Source of the DNA: Anaerolineae bacterium
GTDB lineage: Bacteria; Chloroflexota; Anaerolineae; Aggregatilineales; UBA3940
Assembly: GCA_016926255.1 (NCBI GenBank)
Contig: JAFGOY010000061.1
Span: 90,470-154,469 of the forward strand
Direction: 5' to 3'
Length of the DNA stretch: 64,000 bases
The notes beneath the pieces were generated by a model. It made no database searches, was not told where the DNA came from, and worked only from the letters and a program-made list of their open reading frames with translations. This document shows positions 34,875 through 43,685 of this stretch, in pieces (the first letter of the stretch is position 1; every line of letters begins with the position of its first letter). The translations under genes and the position numbers were made by a program.

Positions 34875-35138
34875 ATGGGTGAGGATAAACAATCAAGCGG
34901 CAGCCGGCCAAATACGGGCTGGGAGGAAAGACTGAATCAGTCCGGCCTGGGGGGACTCGCACTCTCGATCATTCACGCGATGCGACCGGTGGCACCCATC
35001 GCAGCCAATCTCCTGTGGATTGTGCAGCCAGCTTTTGCCGTTTTTGGTCGTGCCGAGGAGATCGAAGCGTTGGCGAACCGGTTGAGCGATTCGCCGGGAG
35101 AAGATGGGATGAATCAGCCGCCGCCTGGGAGTGGGTGA
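34875..35138 (+). CDS. Small amphipathic/membrane protein, first gene of cluster
   Basis: An 87-residue protein that I do not recognise. A polar N-terminus (MGEDKQSSGSRPNTGWEERL) is followed by a moderately hydrophobic stretch at about 30-62 (LALSIIHAMRPVAPIAANLLW and onward), enough for one weak membrane span or an amphipathic helix, and a short acidic, Pro/Gly-rich tail. ATG 34875 is preferred to an upstream TTG because of the -10 element six bases before it. It is the first gene of the co-directional run to 44357, almost abutting the DUF6754-like gene. Its function is unknown; the position suggests a small subunit of the same complex. Confidence 0.6.
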   Translation: MGEDKQSSGSRPNTGWEERLNQSGLGGLALSIIHAMRPVAPIAANLLWIVQPAFAVFGRAEEIEALANRLSDSPGEDGMNQPPPGSG

Positions 35139-35142
35139 AACT

Positions 35143-35901
35143 ATGCTGGGAATGCTTGAGAATTATCTGGGCCTGATACTTGCCGGGGCGGGAGCCGTGC
35201 TCTTCTTCGTCTTTCGTTTTCTTGCACGGTACGGGTTTAAGCCTGTTTTACGCCCTATTCACGGTTACGAGACGCTGTCCAAACAGGTCGGGGAGGCAGT
35301 CGAGAGCGGCGGGCGGATGCATGTTTCACTTGGCCCTAACCGTATTATCGATGAGGGAACCGGCGTTACGCTGGCCGGGTTAGCCGTGCTGGATATCGTC
35401 TCGGAGGCATCGGCGATTAGCGACCAGACTCCGATTGTCACGACGAGTGATGCGGCGACCCTTCCGGTAGCGGCAGACACCATTCGCCATTCCTACCGGA
35501 GGCAGGGGGTCATCGATAAATTTGAAACCAAGTCGGCCCGGCTGGTTGCACTGGACCCGATTACGCTGGCTGGCGGCGTAACCAGCGTTATTGCCGACGA
35601 CGACGTGCGGGCCAATATCATGATCGGGTCGTTCGGGCCGGAAGTCGCATTGATGGCCGAGGCAGGTGCCCGGCAGGAGATTCCGCAGACAGTTGGCAGT
35701 GATCGACTGGAAGCGCAGGCAGCGGCTTTCACGATGGCCGATCACCTATTGATAGGCGAGGAGATTTTCGTAGGGCGGGCCTACCTTTCCAACGATCCAT
35801 CTGCAATGGCCAGTCTTGCGACGCAGGACGTGCTCCGCTGGATAATCATTGGTGTTATCGTATTTGGCATTATCTTGCAGTCTTTGGAACTGCTTGGCTG
35901 A
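35143..35901 (+). CDS. DUF6754-like membrane protein
   Basis: A 252-residue protein. It has a membrane span near the N-terminus (about 8-27), a soluble domain of about 190 residues, and a C-terminal span (about 231-248). The soluble part reads HVSLGPNRIIDEGTGVTLAG, later ADDDVRANIMIGSFGPEVAL and ADHLLIGEEIFVGRAYL. I associate this pattern with DUF6754, found in Chloroflexota and without known function. The repeated LxGPN/SFGPE and Gly-rich turns suggest an SPFH- or vWA-like alpha/beta fold, but that is speculation. GTG 35131, overlapping the previous gene, is an alternative start. Tight spacing on both sides argues for one transcript with the cluster. Confidence 0.75.
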   Translation: MLGMLENYLGLILAGAGAVLFFVFRFLARYGFKPVLRPIHGYETLSKQVGEAVESGGRMHVSLGPNRIIDEGTGVTLAGLAVLDIVSEASAISDQTPIVTTSDAATLPVAADTIRHSYRRQGVIDKFETKSARLVALDPITLAGGVTSVIADDDVRANIMIGSFGPEVALMAEAGARQEIPQTVGSDRLEAQAAAFTMADHLLIGEEIFVGRAYLSNDPSAMASLATQDVLRWIIIGVIVFGIILQSLELLG

Positions 35902-35944
35902 TCATACCGTCAGATGATAGTAGTCTGAGTTTGAGAGAGTCACG

Positions 35945-36580
35945 ATGAAATACGTCATTCCGGCAGCAATAGCAATTGGCGTGGGGCTGGTCGTATTGGC
36001 AAGCTATCTGATCCCGTCTCCGCTGCTGATGTCTGTCCGGCTTGTTTTTACCGACTGGGCGATTGTGCTGGCTGGATTAGCCGTCTTGATCGGTTTTTTG
36101 AACCTGGTGCTTGTGCATGGTCGGCGGATTCAATCAGGGGATCGACGCTGGGTATACAGCCTGGTTACTATCCTCGCTGCCCTGTTTACCTTGCTGGTAG
36201 GTGTTACCGAGGGTGGCGTGGAGATGACGCCAGCACTTTATAGCGCCGATAGCATCTCCAGTATGTTATTCCAGGGTGTGATCGTATCATCGCTGGCGAC
36301 ACTGTCCAGTCTGGTGTTGTTCTTCATGGTTATCGCTGCTGTGAAGATGCTGAAAACGAAACCCGATGTCTGGTCGATACTCTTCCTGGCAGTGGTGATC
36401 ATTACCCTGGTTGGCTGGATTCCGCTGGCGATGATGGCCCCCGCCAACCAACTGCGCCGCTGGTTGATCAACGTACCTGCCGCTGCCGGGGCGCGTGGCA
36501 TTTTGCTGGGCGTAGCCCTCGGTACAGTGGTTATTGGCATTCGAGTCTTGACGGGTGTAGAACGCCCTTATAAAGATTAG
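35945..36580 (+). CDS. Six-span membrane protein of unknown function
   Basis: A 211-residue, highly hydrophobic protein with about six spans (about 4-22, 35-55, 70-88, 108-130, 140-160 and 180-200). A short GRRIQSGDRRW loop is positively charged and should be cytoplasmic. No known family signature is visible. Its size and span number are similar to those of the membrane protein at 39997, so the two may be partners or distant paralogues. It lies 43 bases after the DUF6754-like gene, with GAGAG before the ATG, and 15 bases before the PDWL-repeat gene. Confidence 0.75.
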   Translation: MKYVIPAAIAIGVGLVVLASYLIPSPLLMSVRLVFTDWAIVLAGLAVLIGFLNLVLVHGRRIQSGDRRWVYSLVTILAALFTLLVGVTEGGVEMTPALYSADSISSMLFQGVIVSSLATLSSLVLFFMVIAAVKMLKTKPDVWSILFLAVVIITLVGWIPLAMMAPANQLRRWLINVPAAAGARGILLGVALGTVVIGIRVLTGVERPYKD

Positions 36581-36595
36581 TTGTAGGAAAATGTG

Positions 36596-39500
36596 ATGTC
36601 TATTCCTCCTGATGATGATCTCGGAACGGAAATCCCCGAAGACGATCCATTTGGGGCTTTGCGTGAACAATTTGACGAGGACGATATCAGCAAGCAGCCA
36701 ACGGGCCCGCTTCGTGAACCTGAGACGGACTTTATGTTTGGCGATCTACCCGACAGGTTTGAGCCTCCGAAGCGGGTAGAAGCTCCTCCACAGAAATCAT
36801 CAGATGACGATTCACTGTCTTCAGAATCTCCAGCCGGTACACCCGACTGGTTATCACATGCTGCCGAACCCAAAGGGCCCGCTTCTCCAACCATTCCGTC
36901 TCCGGGTTGGTTGGGACATGCCGGTGCTCTCCAGCCGCCTTCGCCGCCGTCTATCGATGTGCCTGACTGGTTGAATCCGCGACCCCCTTCGCCGGGCGCC
37001 GAAAAAGCTGCTGAACCTTCTATCGACGAGGCTCTGGACTGGCTGACCGATTCGCAGATACTGGCAACTGCCCAGCCGGAATCGGCTGAGGAAGAAAGAG
37101 GTGATCTGGGCGAGGATCAGGCCGGTGTGTCGGCCATTTCGGCGGAAGACTTTTCCGATCTGTTCGATGACAGCGGTGTCGAAGAAAAACCCGCTGAAAA
37201 AGATGACGTCCTGGATTGGCTCAGGGAGCCTGTCTTCGAGATCGACGAATCCGATGAATTGGAAGATACACGGGAGTGGCGGGACGAAATGCCAGGTGAG
37301 GGCGATCTGTTCAAAGATACTAAATCAGCAGGTGAGCCTGGAGAAGAAGATCAAGAACTGGAAGAGATACTCGGTGACCTGACTCCGGGGGTAGCTGAGG
37401 ATCAGCCTTTCGGTGAAGAAACACCCGCATTGGACTGGCTCCAAGCACCCGACGAGCCTGCTGCACCGCCGGTATCGACACCACCTGTGGAAACAGAAAC
37501 ACCCGGTTGGTTGCAGGCATTAGATGGCCTCAGCGACGATCTCCAACCGGAGGGGCAGTCTGCTGACGATGGAGAGGTTCCCGACTGGCTGAGCGAACTG
37601 GATGAGCAGCAGGATAAGAAACGCGCCGAAGCTGCTGCGCCAGAAGAACCGCCGGAGGAGCCTGCCGAAATCCCAACGGTGCCCTCGCCGTTGATTGCGA
37701 GCGGTATACCTGACTGGTTGAAGGCGGCTGAAGAAGATGAACCGGAGCCTGCTCCTGAACCGCTATCAACTACCGGAGAAAAGAAGCCGGTCGAACCGGA
37801 AGAATCTGCTCCGGATTGGTTGTCCGAGTTAGGTGTATCGTCTCCGCCTGCCAGCGTCGAAGCTGAGGAGAGTCAGGAGACGGTCCCGGTTCCCGGTTGG
37901 CTGCAAGAGTTGGGCAGCGCCGAACCGGAGCAACCGTCACCGATTGAAACGCCAGTCGAGGTGCCGGAAGAGACGGAAGCACCCGATTGGATGGCAGAAC
38001 TGGGGGAAATATCACCTGCGCTTGACGATCAGGCCGCAGACAAAGAAGATGCTACCCCTCCCCCTAATTGGCTGATGGAATTAGAAGGCGCTGAACCTGA
38101 TCGGACACCTCCGGAAGAAAAGCGTGTCGAAGAGGAAGAAATACCGGAAGAGGTGGAAGCGCCCGACTGGATGGCAGAGCTGGGGGAAATATCATCTGCA
38201 CCTGATGACCGGGCAGTGAAGAGCGAGGAAGCAGCCCCGGCTCCTGACTGGCTGCAGGAATTGGGCATTGACGAATCTGGTAAGCCGCCTGTGGAGGAGG
38301 AACCCGTCGAGGAGAAAGAATCGGCGGACATGGAAGAATCCGCTCCGGTCCCCGACTGGATGTCGGAGTTGGGTGAGGCTGAACCGGATATTAAATTTGC
38401 GGACAAGGTGCCGCCGGTTGAAGAAGAAACAGCGAAAGGGGTAGAAGAACCTGATTGGGTGGCTTCGCTGGGTGAAGCTGAATCTGAAACGCCTCGCCCG
38501 GTCAGTGACGAAAAGAAGGATGTTCTTGAACCGGACTGGTTGTCTGAGTTGAGCGCCGACGAAAGCCGCCCATCAGAAGATGAAGAGACAACTCCGGCTG
38601 CGGCTGATCAAGAAGAAATAATCCCCGATCTTCTGGGTATCGAGCCGCCAGCGGAGCCTGTAAAGGAAGCTGAGCCGGATGACTGGTTTAAGGCTTTTGA
38701 CCAGGCTCTCGATGATATGGGGCCCGCCGCCGTCGAAGGTGAAGACCTTCTTGGACTGGCCGGAGGTCTGCTGCCGGAAGAGCCTGTCGAAGAGGAAGAA
38801 GAGGGCATCCCGGCACCTGATATGGGTGAGATTCCTGAGTGGCTCAGCGGATTCGGAGCAGTTGCTGCTTCGCCGGTAGTTGATCAACCCTCGACAGAAT
38901 CCGGTGAATTAGCTAAACAAATACAAGACCTACGTTTCGAAACCATTACAAGTAAATCCGATATTGAGGAACCGGTTGGCCCTGAGAAAGTCGGGGCGCT
39001 TAAAGATATGGCCGGTGTGATCCAGCCCGAGTTGATCTTTGATGGCACCACCCTTTCTACAGCCGAGCCATTGGACAGGCTGGTTATTACTGAGGAGCAG
39101 ATCGCGCAGATCGAGATTGTCAAAAAGCTGATCAGTCATGAAAAGGAAGAGGCTGCGCCTGATAAAAGTCGTAAAAGGGCACCGGTGCTTCGTTGGGTTG
39201 TGATGCTGGTTTTGTTTGCGGCCATCGGCGCGGTTCTCTTTATGGGAATCTCCATTCTTCCCGAACCGGTACCGGCGGATAACGTCGTGACGGCCTATGA
39301 CATTGTCGACGAAATCGGCAGTTCTTCAGGGACGGTGCTGGTCGCCTTTGAGTATGGGCCGGATACCGCCGGGGAACTCCAACCGCTGGCCGAAGCAGTC
39401 CTGACCCACCTGGCTGGATACGACGATGCGGTGGTCTATGGTATCAGTACGCAGCCGGTTGGCCCTGCGCAGGCTCAGGAGGCGTTCACATCTGCGGGTG

Positions 39501-39997
39501 GCGGTGATGGCTGGATCAACCTGGGGTATATCTCCGGGCGCGCGAGCGGCATTAGCGGACTGACGATTGGAACCGGGCCGGGGATGGTATCGCCCCTGTC
39601 GTTTGACTATCTTGGCGAACCTACCTCGATTGAGTTCACTCGTCTGGTCAACGGAGATGTTGACCTTATTGTCGTTATCTCCGGCGAGATTGAAGATGTG
39701 CGAATGTGGATCGAACAGGCGGGAGCGCAGACCGGAATCCCGGTCCTGGCAGCCGTCAGCCTGCGAGCCGAACCCCTGGCAAGACCCTATCAGGAGAGTG
39801 ATCAACTGGTTTCGGTGATCAGTGGAATCGGCGATGCTGTTACCTATAATCTACAGGCCGGAGACTCGCCGGATGAAGCTTTGCTATCAGTCTGGAATGC
39901 CCAGGCCGTTGGCGGTGTGGTGATTGCAGCCATGATCTTTCTTGGAGGAGTGGTAAGCGGCCTGTCAACTATGCGTAGTCACCGGGAGCAAGATTGA
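36596..39997 (+). CDS. Giant acidic PDWLxEL-repeat membrane protein
   Basis: A 1133-residue protein. Residues 1 to about 860 are a very acidic, Pro/Glu-rich, probably disordered chain with about nineteen copies of a short motif, [P/L]-[D/G/E/N]-W-[L/M/V]-x-E-L-[G/D], from about residue 84 to 747 at intervals of 20-60 residues. Examples are PDWLSELGV, PDWMAELGE and PGWLQELGS. A basic KSRKRAPVLRW stretch leads into a membrane span (about 863-888). An extracytoplasmic domain of about 210 residues follows, then a second span (about 1105-1125). The acidic repeat region is therefore cytoplasmic. It looks like a multivalent docking scaffold; no catalytic motif is seen. The stop overlaps the next start by one base. 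Confidence 0.82.
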   Translation: MSIPPDDDLGTEIPEDDPFGALREQFDEDDISKQPTGPLREPETDFMFGDLPDRFEPPKRVEAPPQKSSDDDSLSSESPAGTPDWLSHAAEPKGPASPTIPSPGWLGHAGALQPPSPPSIDVPDWLNPRPPSPGAEKAAEPSIDEALDWLTDSQILATAQPESAEEERGDLGEDQAGVSAISAEDFSDLFDDSGVEEKPAEKDDVLDWLREPVFEIDESDELEDTREWRDEMPGEGDLFKDTKSAGEPGEEDQELEEILGDLTPGVAEDQPFGEETPALDWLQAPDEPAAPPVSTPPVETETPGWLQALDGLSDDLQPEGQSADDGEVPDWLSELDEQQDKKRAEAAAPEEPPEEPAEIPTVPSPLIASGIPDWLKAAEEDEPEPAPEPLSTTGEKKPVEPEESAPDWLSELGVSSPPASVEAEESQETVPVPGWLQELGSAEPEQPSPIETPVEVPEETEAPDWMAELGEISPALDDQAADKEDATPPPNWLMELEGAEPDRTPPEEKRVEEEEIPEEVEAPDWMAELGEISSAPDDRAVKSEEAAPAPDWLQELGIDESGKPPVEEEPVEEKESADMEESAPVPDWMSELGEAEPDIKFADKVPPVEEETAKGVEEPDWVASLGEAESETPRPVSDEKKDVLEPDWLSELSADESRPSEDEETTPAAADQEEIIPDLLGIEPPAEPVKEAEPDDWFKAFDQALDDMGPAAVEGEDLLGLAGGLLPEEPVEEEEEGIPAPDMGEIPEWLSGFGAVAASPVVDQPSTESGELAKQIQDLRFETITSKSDIEEPVGPEKVGALKDMAGVIQPELIFDGTTLSTAEPLDRLVITEEQIAQIEIVKKLISHEKEEAAPDKSRKRAPVLRWVVMLVLFAAIGAVLFMGISILPEPVPADNVVTAYDIVDEIGSSSGTVLVAFEYGPDTAGELQPLAEAVLTHLAGYDDAVVYGISTQPVGPAQAQEAFTSAGGGDGWINLGYISGRASGISGLTIGTGPGMVSPLSFDYLGEPTSIEFTRLVNGDVDLIVVISGEIEDVRMWIEQAGAQTGIPVLAAVSLRAEPLARPYQESDQLVSVISGIGDAVTYNLQAGDSPDEALLSVWNAQAVGGVVIAAMIFLGGVVSGLSTMRSHREQD

Positions 39998-40677
39998 TGG
40001 ACATAACACTGTCGCCTGACCAGGTGAATCTGTTAACCGGGATTTTAAGCTTCTTCTTTACGGTGGCATTGCTCAGCTACCTGATCGGCGATAATCCCCT
40101 CTACCGGCTGGCCCTGCATATTTTCATCGGTGTGTCGGTTGGCTATGCCACCCTGATTGTGATCTACCAGGTGCTTCAACCGCGCCTGATCACACCATTG
40201 AAGAGCGGTGATTTCACCATCGTTACATTGACGAGTGTTCCATTGATGCTGTTTCTCTTCCTGGTTATGAAGATCAATCCCCGAACAGCCGCGCTGGGGA
40301 ATTCCAGTGTCGCTTATCTGATTGGCGTTGGGACGGCGGTTGCCGTCGGCGGTGCGATCACTGGCACGCTGCTGCCGCAGATACGGTCAACCTGGGTATC
40401 GCTGATGCCAAATACATCCCCGGCGTTTGTCAATAACGGTGTGATTGCGCTGGGAACGGTAACAACACTGCTTGCCTTCCAGTACTGGCTGCGCGGTCGG
40501 ACTTCCGGCGGGGAAGTCAAGCGTGTGGCGATATTACGATTTCTCTCGACGACCGGGCAGATTTTTGTAGTCATCACACTTGGTGTAGTCTATGGTGGCA
40601 TCATCCTGTCCGGGATAGCAATATTCAGCCAGCGATTGATGACGCTGTACGATTGGGCTGTAGCACTGATGCAGTAG
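39997..40677 (+). CDS. Multi-span membrane protein of unknown function
   Basis: A 226-residue protein with about six spans (about 12-32, 38-60, 76-92, 103-125, 143-162 and 182-206). It begins DITLSPDQVNLLTGILSFFF. No family signature is recognised. ATG 39997 shares its first base with the TGA of the PDWL-repeat gene (TGATG), so translation is probably coupled and the two products are likely made in a fixed ratio. Functionally unknown; by position a membrane partner of the repeat protein. Confidence 0.8.
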   Translation: MDITLSPDQVNLLTGILSFFFTVALLSYLIGDNPLYRLALHIFIGVSVGYATLIVIYQVLQPRLITPLKSGDFTIVTLTSVPLMLFLFLVMKINPRTAALGNSSVAYLIGVGTAVAVGGAITGTLLPQIRSTWVSLMPNTSPAFVNNGVIALGTVTTLLAFQYWLRGRTSGGEVKRVAILRFLSTTGQIFVVITLGVVYGGIILSGIAIFSQRLMTLYDWAVALMQ

Positions 40678-40774
40678 CTGCCTATCCGTAAGGTCGCTTC
40701 GTTCATTTCGAAGGGTACGAAAAAGAATCTTTCGAGATGATTTCTGGATAGTAAGGGACAATCGAAAAGCTATC

Positions 40775-42574
40775 ATGTCATTATTTGATGATTTCTTAAA
40801 CCCAGAAGAAAAACCGGAACAAAAAGCAGAGCCACAGGGTCTGAGTGGGCCAATTCTTGCCGTCGATATCGGTACGGTGAATACACGCGCCGTACTTTTA
40901 GATGTCGTGGAAGGAATGTATCGCTTCATCGCACGCGGGGAATCGCCCTCGACAGTGGATGAACCCTGGAACGATGCGCTGGAAGGCGTCTACAAAGTTA
41001 TTGAACAAATCGCCACAGCTACAGGGCGGCAGTTCATTGATGGGAATGGCGATCTGATCCTTCCGGAGGCCGACGAGTATATTGGCGTCGATTTGTTTGT
41101 AGCGACAGCGAGCGCAGGCCCACCGATCAAGACCGTACTGGTCGGTTTGATGCCCGATGTCAGCATTCGTACCGGCAAACGCATCGCCGACAGCACCTTG
41201 ATTTCGCTGGTTGAGACAATCAGCCTGGCCGACCAACGGTCGACAGAAGAACAGATCGATGCTTTGTTAAAGGCAGACGCCGATCTTGTTCTGGTTGTGG
41301 GCGGGACAGACGGCGGCGCTGTCGACTCGCTGCGCAAACATATCGATATGGTTTCCCTGGCCTACTCGCTGATGGACGTTCAGGGCCGCCCACCGCTGGT
41401 GTATGCTGGGAACAAAGAACTGACAAAGCTGGTCAATCGGCGTTCGGAAGATATCGGCATACGTGTGATCACTGCCGACAATCCTCACCCAACACTGGAA
41501 CGCGATGAACCGGGCGACGTCCGGTTCCAACTGGCTTCTGTGTTCCATAAGCAAAAGGCACAGAGTATTCCGGGTTTTGGCGAAGTTGGAAGCTGGACGG
41601 AATACGGTGTCTTCCCAAACACACTCGGTTTTGCCCGGCTTGTTCATATACTGGGTGAAATCAACAACCACAATGTGCTGGGGATCGATCTGGGCAGCCG
41701 ATCAACGACGGTGGCGGCGCATATCGAACACCAATCGTATCTTGATGTCATGAGCGATCTCGGCATGGGGCAGTCGGCCCATCACCTTCTTTCACAGGTT
41801 CAGGTGGAACATCTGGAGAGATGGTTGACATTTGAACTGGCCGAACCGGACGACCTGTTGGACTACGTGTGGAATAAATCGGTATTTCCTTATCGAATCC
41901 CGGTGGATCGCAATGAGATGGAGTTCGATTTTGCGATAGTCCGCGAGATCATTCGCCGGGCGATGCAGGAGAGTCGTCAAAATTGGGATGAGCACCGGTC
42001 AGCGCGCGATCTGCCGCTTTTCAGTACGATATTACTCAGTGGGGCGACGTTAGCTTATACCCCCCATTTTGGATGGGCGGCCTTGGCGGTTCTCGATGCC
42101 ATCCGACCGGCTGGTATCTCACGCTTGCTGCTTGACCCGTACGGGATGGCTTCTGCGCTGGGAACAATTGCACCAGGTGCACCAACCCCGGTCGTACAGG
42201 TTCTAAAAACAGGTGCTTTCCTGGATTTGGGCCTGGTTGTTTCACTATCCGGAAGGGCGCGGCGGGGAGAAGTTGTTCTACGCGGGAGTATTCAGCCCGA
42301 AGGAGCAAAAGAAGCCGAGCCTTTCGAGGTGAAATCAGGGACGATAGCCTGTATCCCGCTCCCCTATGGGGTGCGCAGTGAGGTCGTTTTGCATGCCCAC
42401 CGGATGGATATTCCGGGTGCCAGGCGCAAATGGCGGGCGGATATCGAGGGGGGTGAATTGGGATTGGTGATTGATGCGCGCGGGCGTCCTTTGCGGTTCC
42501 CACGGACGGAGGAACAGCGTCTATCGGCGATGAAAGACTGGCAGATGTTTATGCAGGAGGAGGCGCAGGTGTGA
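40775..42574 (+). CDS. GlmL/MutL-like ASKHA (actin-fold) ATPase
   Basis: A 599-residue protein resembling glutamate mutase L (GlmL/MutL), a member of the acetate/sugar kinase-Hsp70-actin fold. Phosphate-1 is ILAVDIGTVNTRAVLLD and phosphate-2 is VLGIDLGSRSTTVAAH; LVVGGTDGG and STILLSGATLAYTP are further nucleotide-site loops. GlmL is thought to act as an ATP-dependent helper of the B12-dependent glutamate mutase, but no mutase S/E gene or B12 gene is present. The N-terminal 25 residues are an added acidic, Pro-rich tail. A 97-base leader separates it from the gene before; the next gene overlaps its stop by four bases. Role here is probably as the ATPase of the surrounding envelope cluster (inference). 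Confidence 0.82.
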   Translation: MSLFDDFLNPEEKPEQKAEPQGLSGPILAVDIGTVNTRAVLLDVVEGMYRFIARGESPSTVDEPWNDALEGVYKVIEQIATATGRQFIDGNGDLILPEADEYIGVDLFVATASAGPPIKTVLVGLMPDVSIRTGKRIADSTLISLVETISLADQRSTEEQIDALLKADADLVLVVGGTDGGAVDSLRKHIDMVSLAYSLMDVQGRPPLVYAGNKELTKLVNRRSEDIGIRVITADNPHPTLERDEPGDVRFQLASVFHKQKAQSIPGFGEVGSWTEYGVFPNTLGFARLVHILGEINNHNVLGIDLGSRSTTVAAHIEHQSYLDVMSDLGMGQSAHHLLSQVQVEHLERWLTFELAEPDDLLDYVWNKSVFPYRIPVDRNEMEFDFAIVREIIRRAMQESRQNWDEHRSARDLPLFSTILLSGATLAYTPHFGWAALAVLDAIRPAGISRLLLDPYGMASALGTIAPGAPTPVVQVLKTGAFLDLGLVVSLSGRARRGEVVLRGSIQPEGAKEAEPFEVKSGTIACIPLPYGVRSEVVLHAHRMDIPGARRKWRADIEGGELGLVIDARGRPLRFPRTEEQRLSAMKDWQMFMQEEAQV

Positions 42575-43644
42575 CTTCGCTATATGCCCATGCACAGATA
42601 ACCGCCCTGGCTACTATCAAACGCGCACACAAGCTTCCGCGTGGCAGCATGCCACGTGTATTAGCCGGTCAGAACGTGAAGGCCAACGAAGTCCTTGCCG
42701 TTGCCGAAGTTGCCCATGAGCATCGAATCCTCAATATTGCCCAAACGCTGGGTGTCGAGCCGCGCCGGATCATTTCGTTCCTGGTCAAACGTGAAGGCGA
42801 TACTGTGTCGGCTGGCGACCTGATTGCAGCCAGGCGCAAATTCCTGAGAAAGATTCGCGTCACGTCTCCTATTGACGGTTCGATCATTCACATTGAAGAA
42901 GGCCAGATGCTCATCGAGGGCAAACGAACCCGGCTCGAAGTCGAGGCGACCATTCCCGGTAAGGTGGTCAATATCGAGTCAGAGAAGTATATCGAGATCG
43001 AGACAACCGGGGCGCTGCTCCAGATTGCCTGGGGGTATGGCGATTTCGTCTGGGGAACGCTGAAAGTTATGGATGGCGATCCATCGTTGAATACGAATGC
43101 GGATCGCTTTAATATAGATCACCGGGGAGCGATTGTCGCAATTGGCTCCCCCCTGACGGAAGAATTTCTTGCGAATGCGATTGAAACCCGTGTCAGGGGG
43201 GTGATTGCTTCCAGCATGCGTGCCAGCCTGATTCCGAAATTGGAGGAGGTTGATTTTCCAGTTGGCCTTACCCAGGGCTTTGGTCAACTGCCAATGAGCG
43301 ACCGGATCATGAATCTGCTCAAAACATATAATGGACGTGAGATAGCGCTGGATATAGGCGATCATGACGACTGGCGCAATAAGCGACCTGAGATTATTAT
43401 TCCTTTAGTATCATCTCAGGAGCAGATCGCAATGGCGGAGCATCCTGGGAAACTGCAATTAGCCAAGGGACAAAAAGTACGCATCATGCAAACCCCATAC
43501 TGGGGTGAAATCGGGACGATTACCGAGATAATTGGGGAGCCACGCCAACTGGTCAGTGGGTTGTGGTCGAAGGGTGTAAACGTCGAGACTACGGACGGCG
43601 CAATCGTGTTTGTTCCGTTTGCCAATTTGGAGCATCTGGGCTAG
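42571..43644 (+). CDS. Barrel-sandwich/KOW-like partner of the actin-fold ATPase
   Basis: A 357-residue soluble protein. GTG 42571 overlaps the ATPase stop (GTGA) and has AGGAGGAGG before it, so the two are translationally coupled. The N-terminal region (about 20-150) looks like a biotinyl-lipoyl/barrel-sandwich hybrid fold (VLAGQNVKANEVLAVAEV, SPIDGSIIHIEEGQMLI, IPGKVVNIE). The middle (about 185-270) is an alpha/beta region (RGAIVAIGSPLTEEFLANAI). The C-terminal about 65 residues look like a KOW/SH3-type small barrel (LAKGQKVRIM, GEIGTITEIIGE). No catalytic motif is seen. Such hybrid barrels are common in membrane-fusion and adaptor subunits, which would suit a link between ATPase and membrane proteins. 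Confidence 0.7.
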   Translation: MTSLYAHAQITALATIKRAHKLPRGSMPRVLAGQNVKANEVLAVAEVAHEHRILNIAQTLGVEPRRIISFLVKREGDTVSAGDLIAARRKFLRKIRVTSPIDGSIIHIEEGQMLIEGKRTRLEVEATIPGKVVNIESEKYIEIETTGALLQIAWGYGDFVWGTLKVMDGDPSLNTNADRFNIDHRGAIVAIGSPLTEEFLANAIETRVRGVIASSMRASLIPKLEEVDFPVGLTQGFGQLPMSDRIMNLLKTYNGREIALDIGDHDDWRNKRPEIIIPLVSSQEQIAMAEHPGKLQLAKGQKVRIMQTPYWGEIGTITEIIGEPRQLVSGLWSKGVNVETTDGAIVFVPFANLEHLG

Positions 43645-43685
43645 CCTGAAGACAGCACTGCGTGCAGCAATATAGGAGAACGAAG

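Noticed and set aside
36844..38850. CRISPR-like or tandem DNA repeat
   Set aside because: The periodicity is at the protein level (Trp motifs); the DNA copies differ and spacing is irregular.
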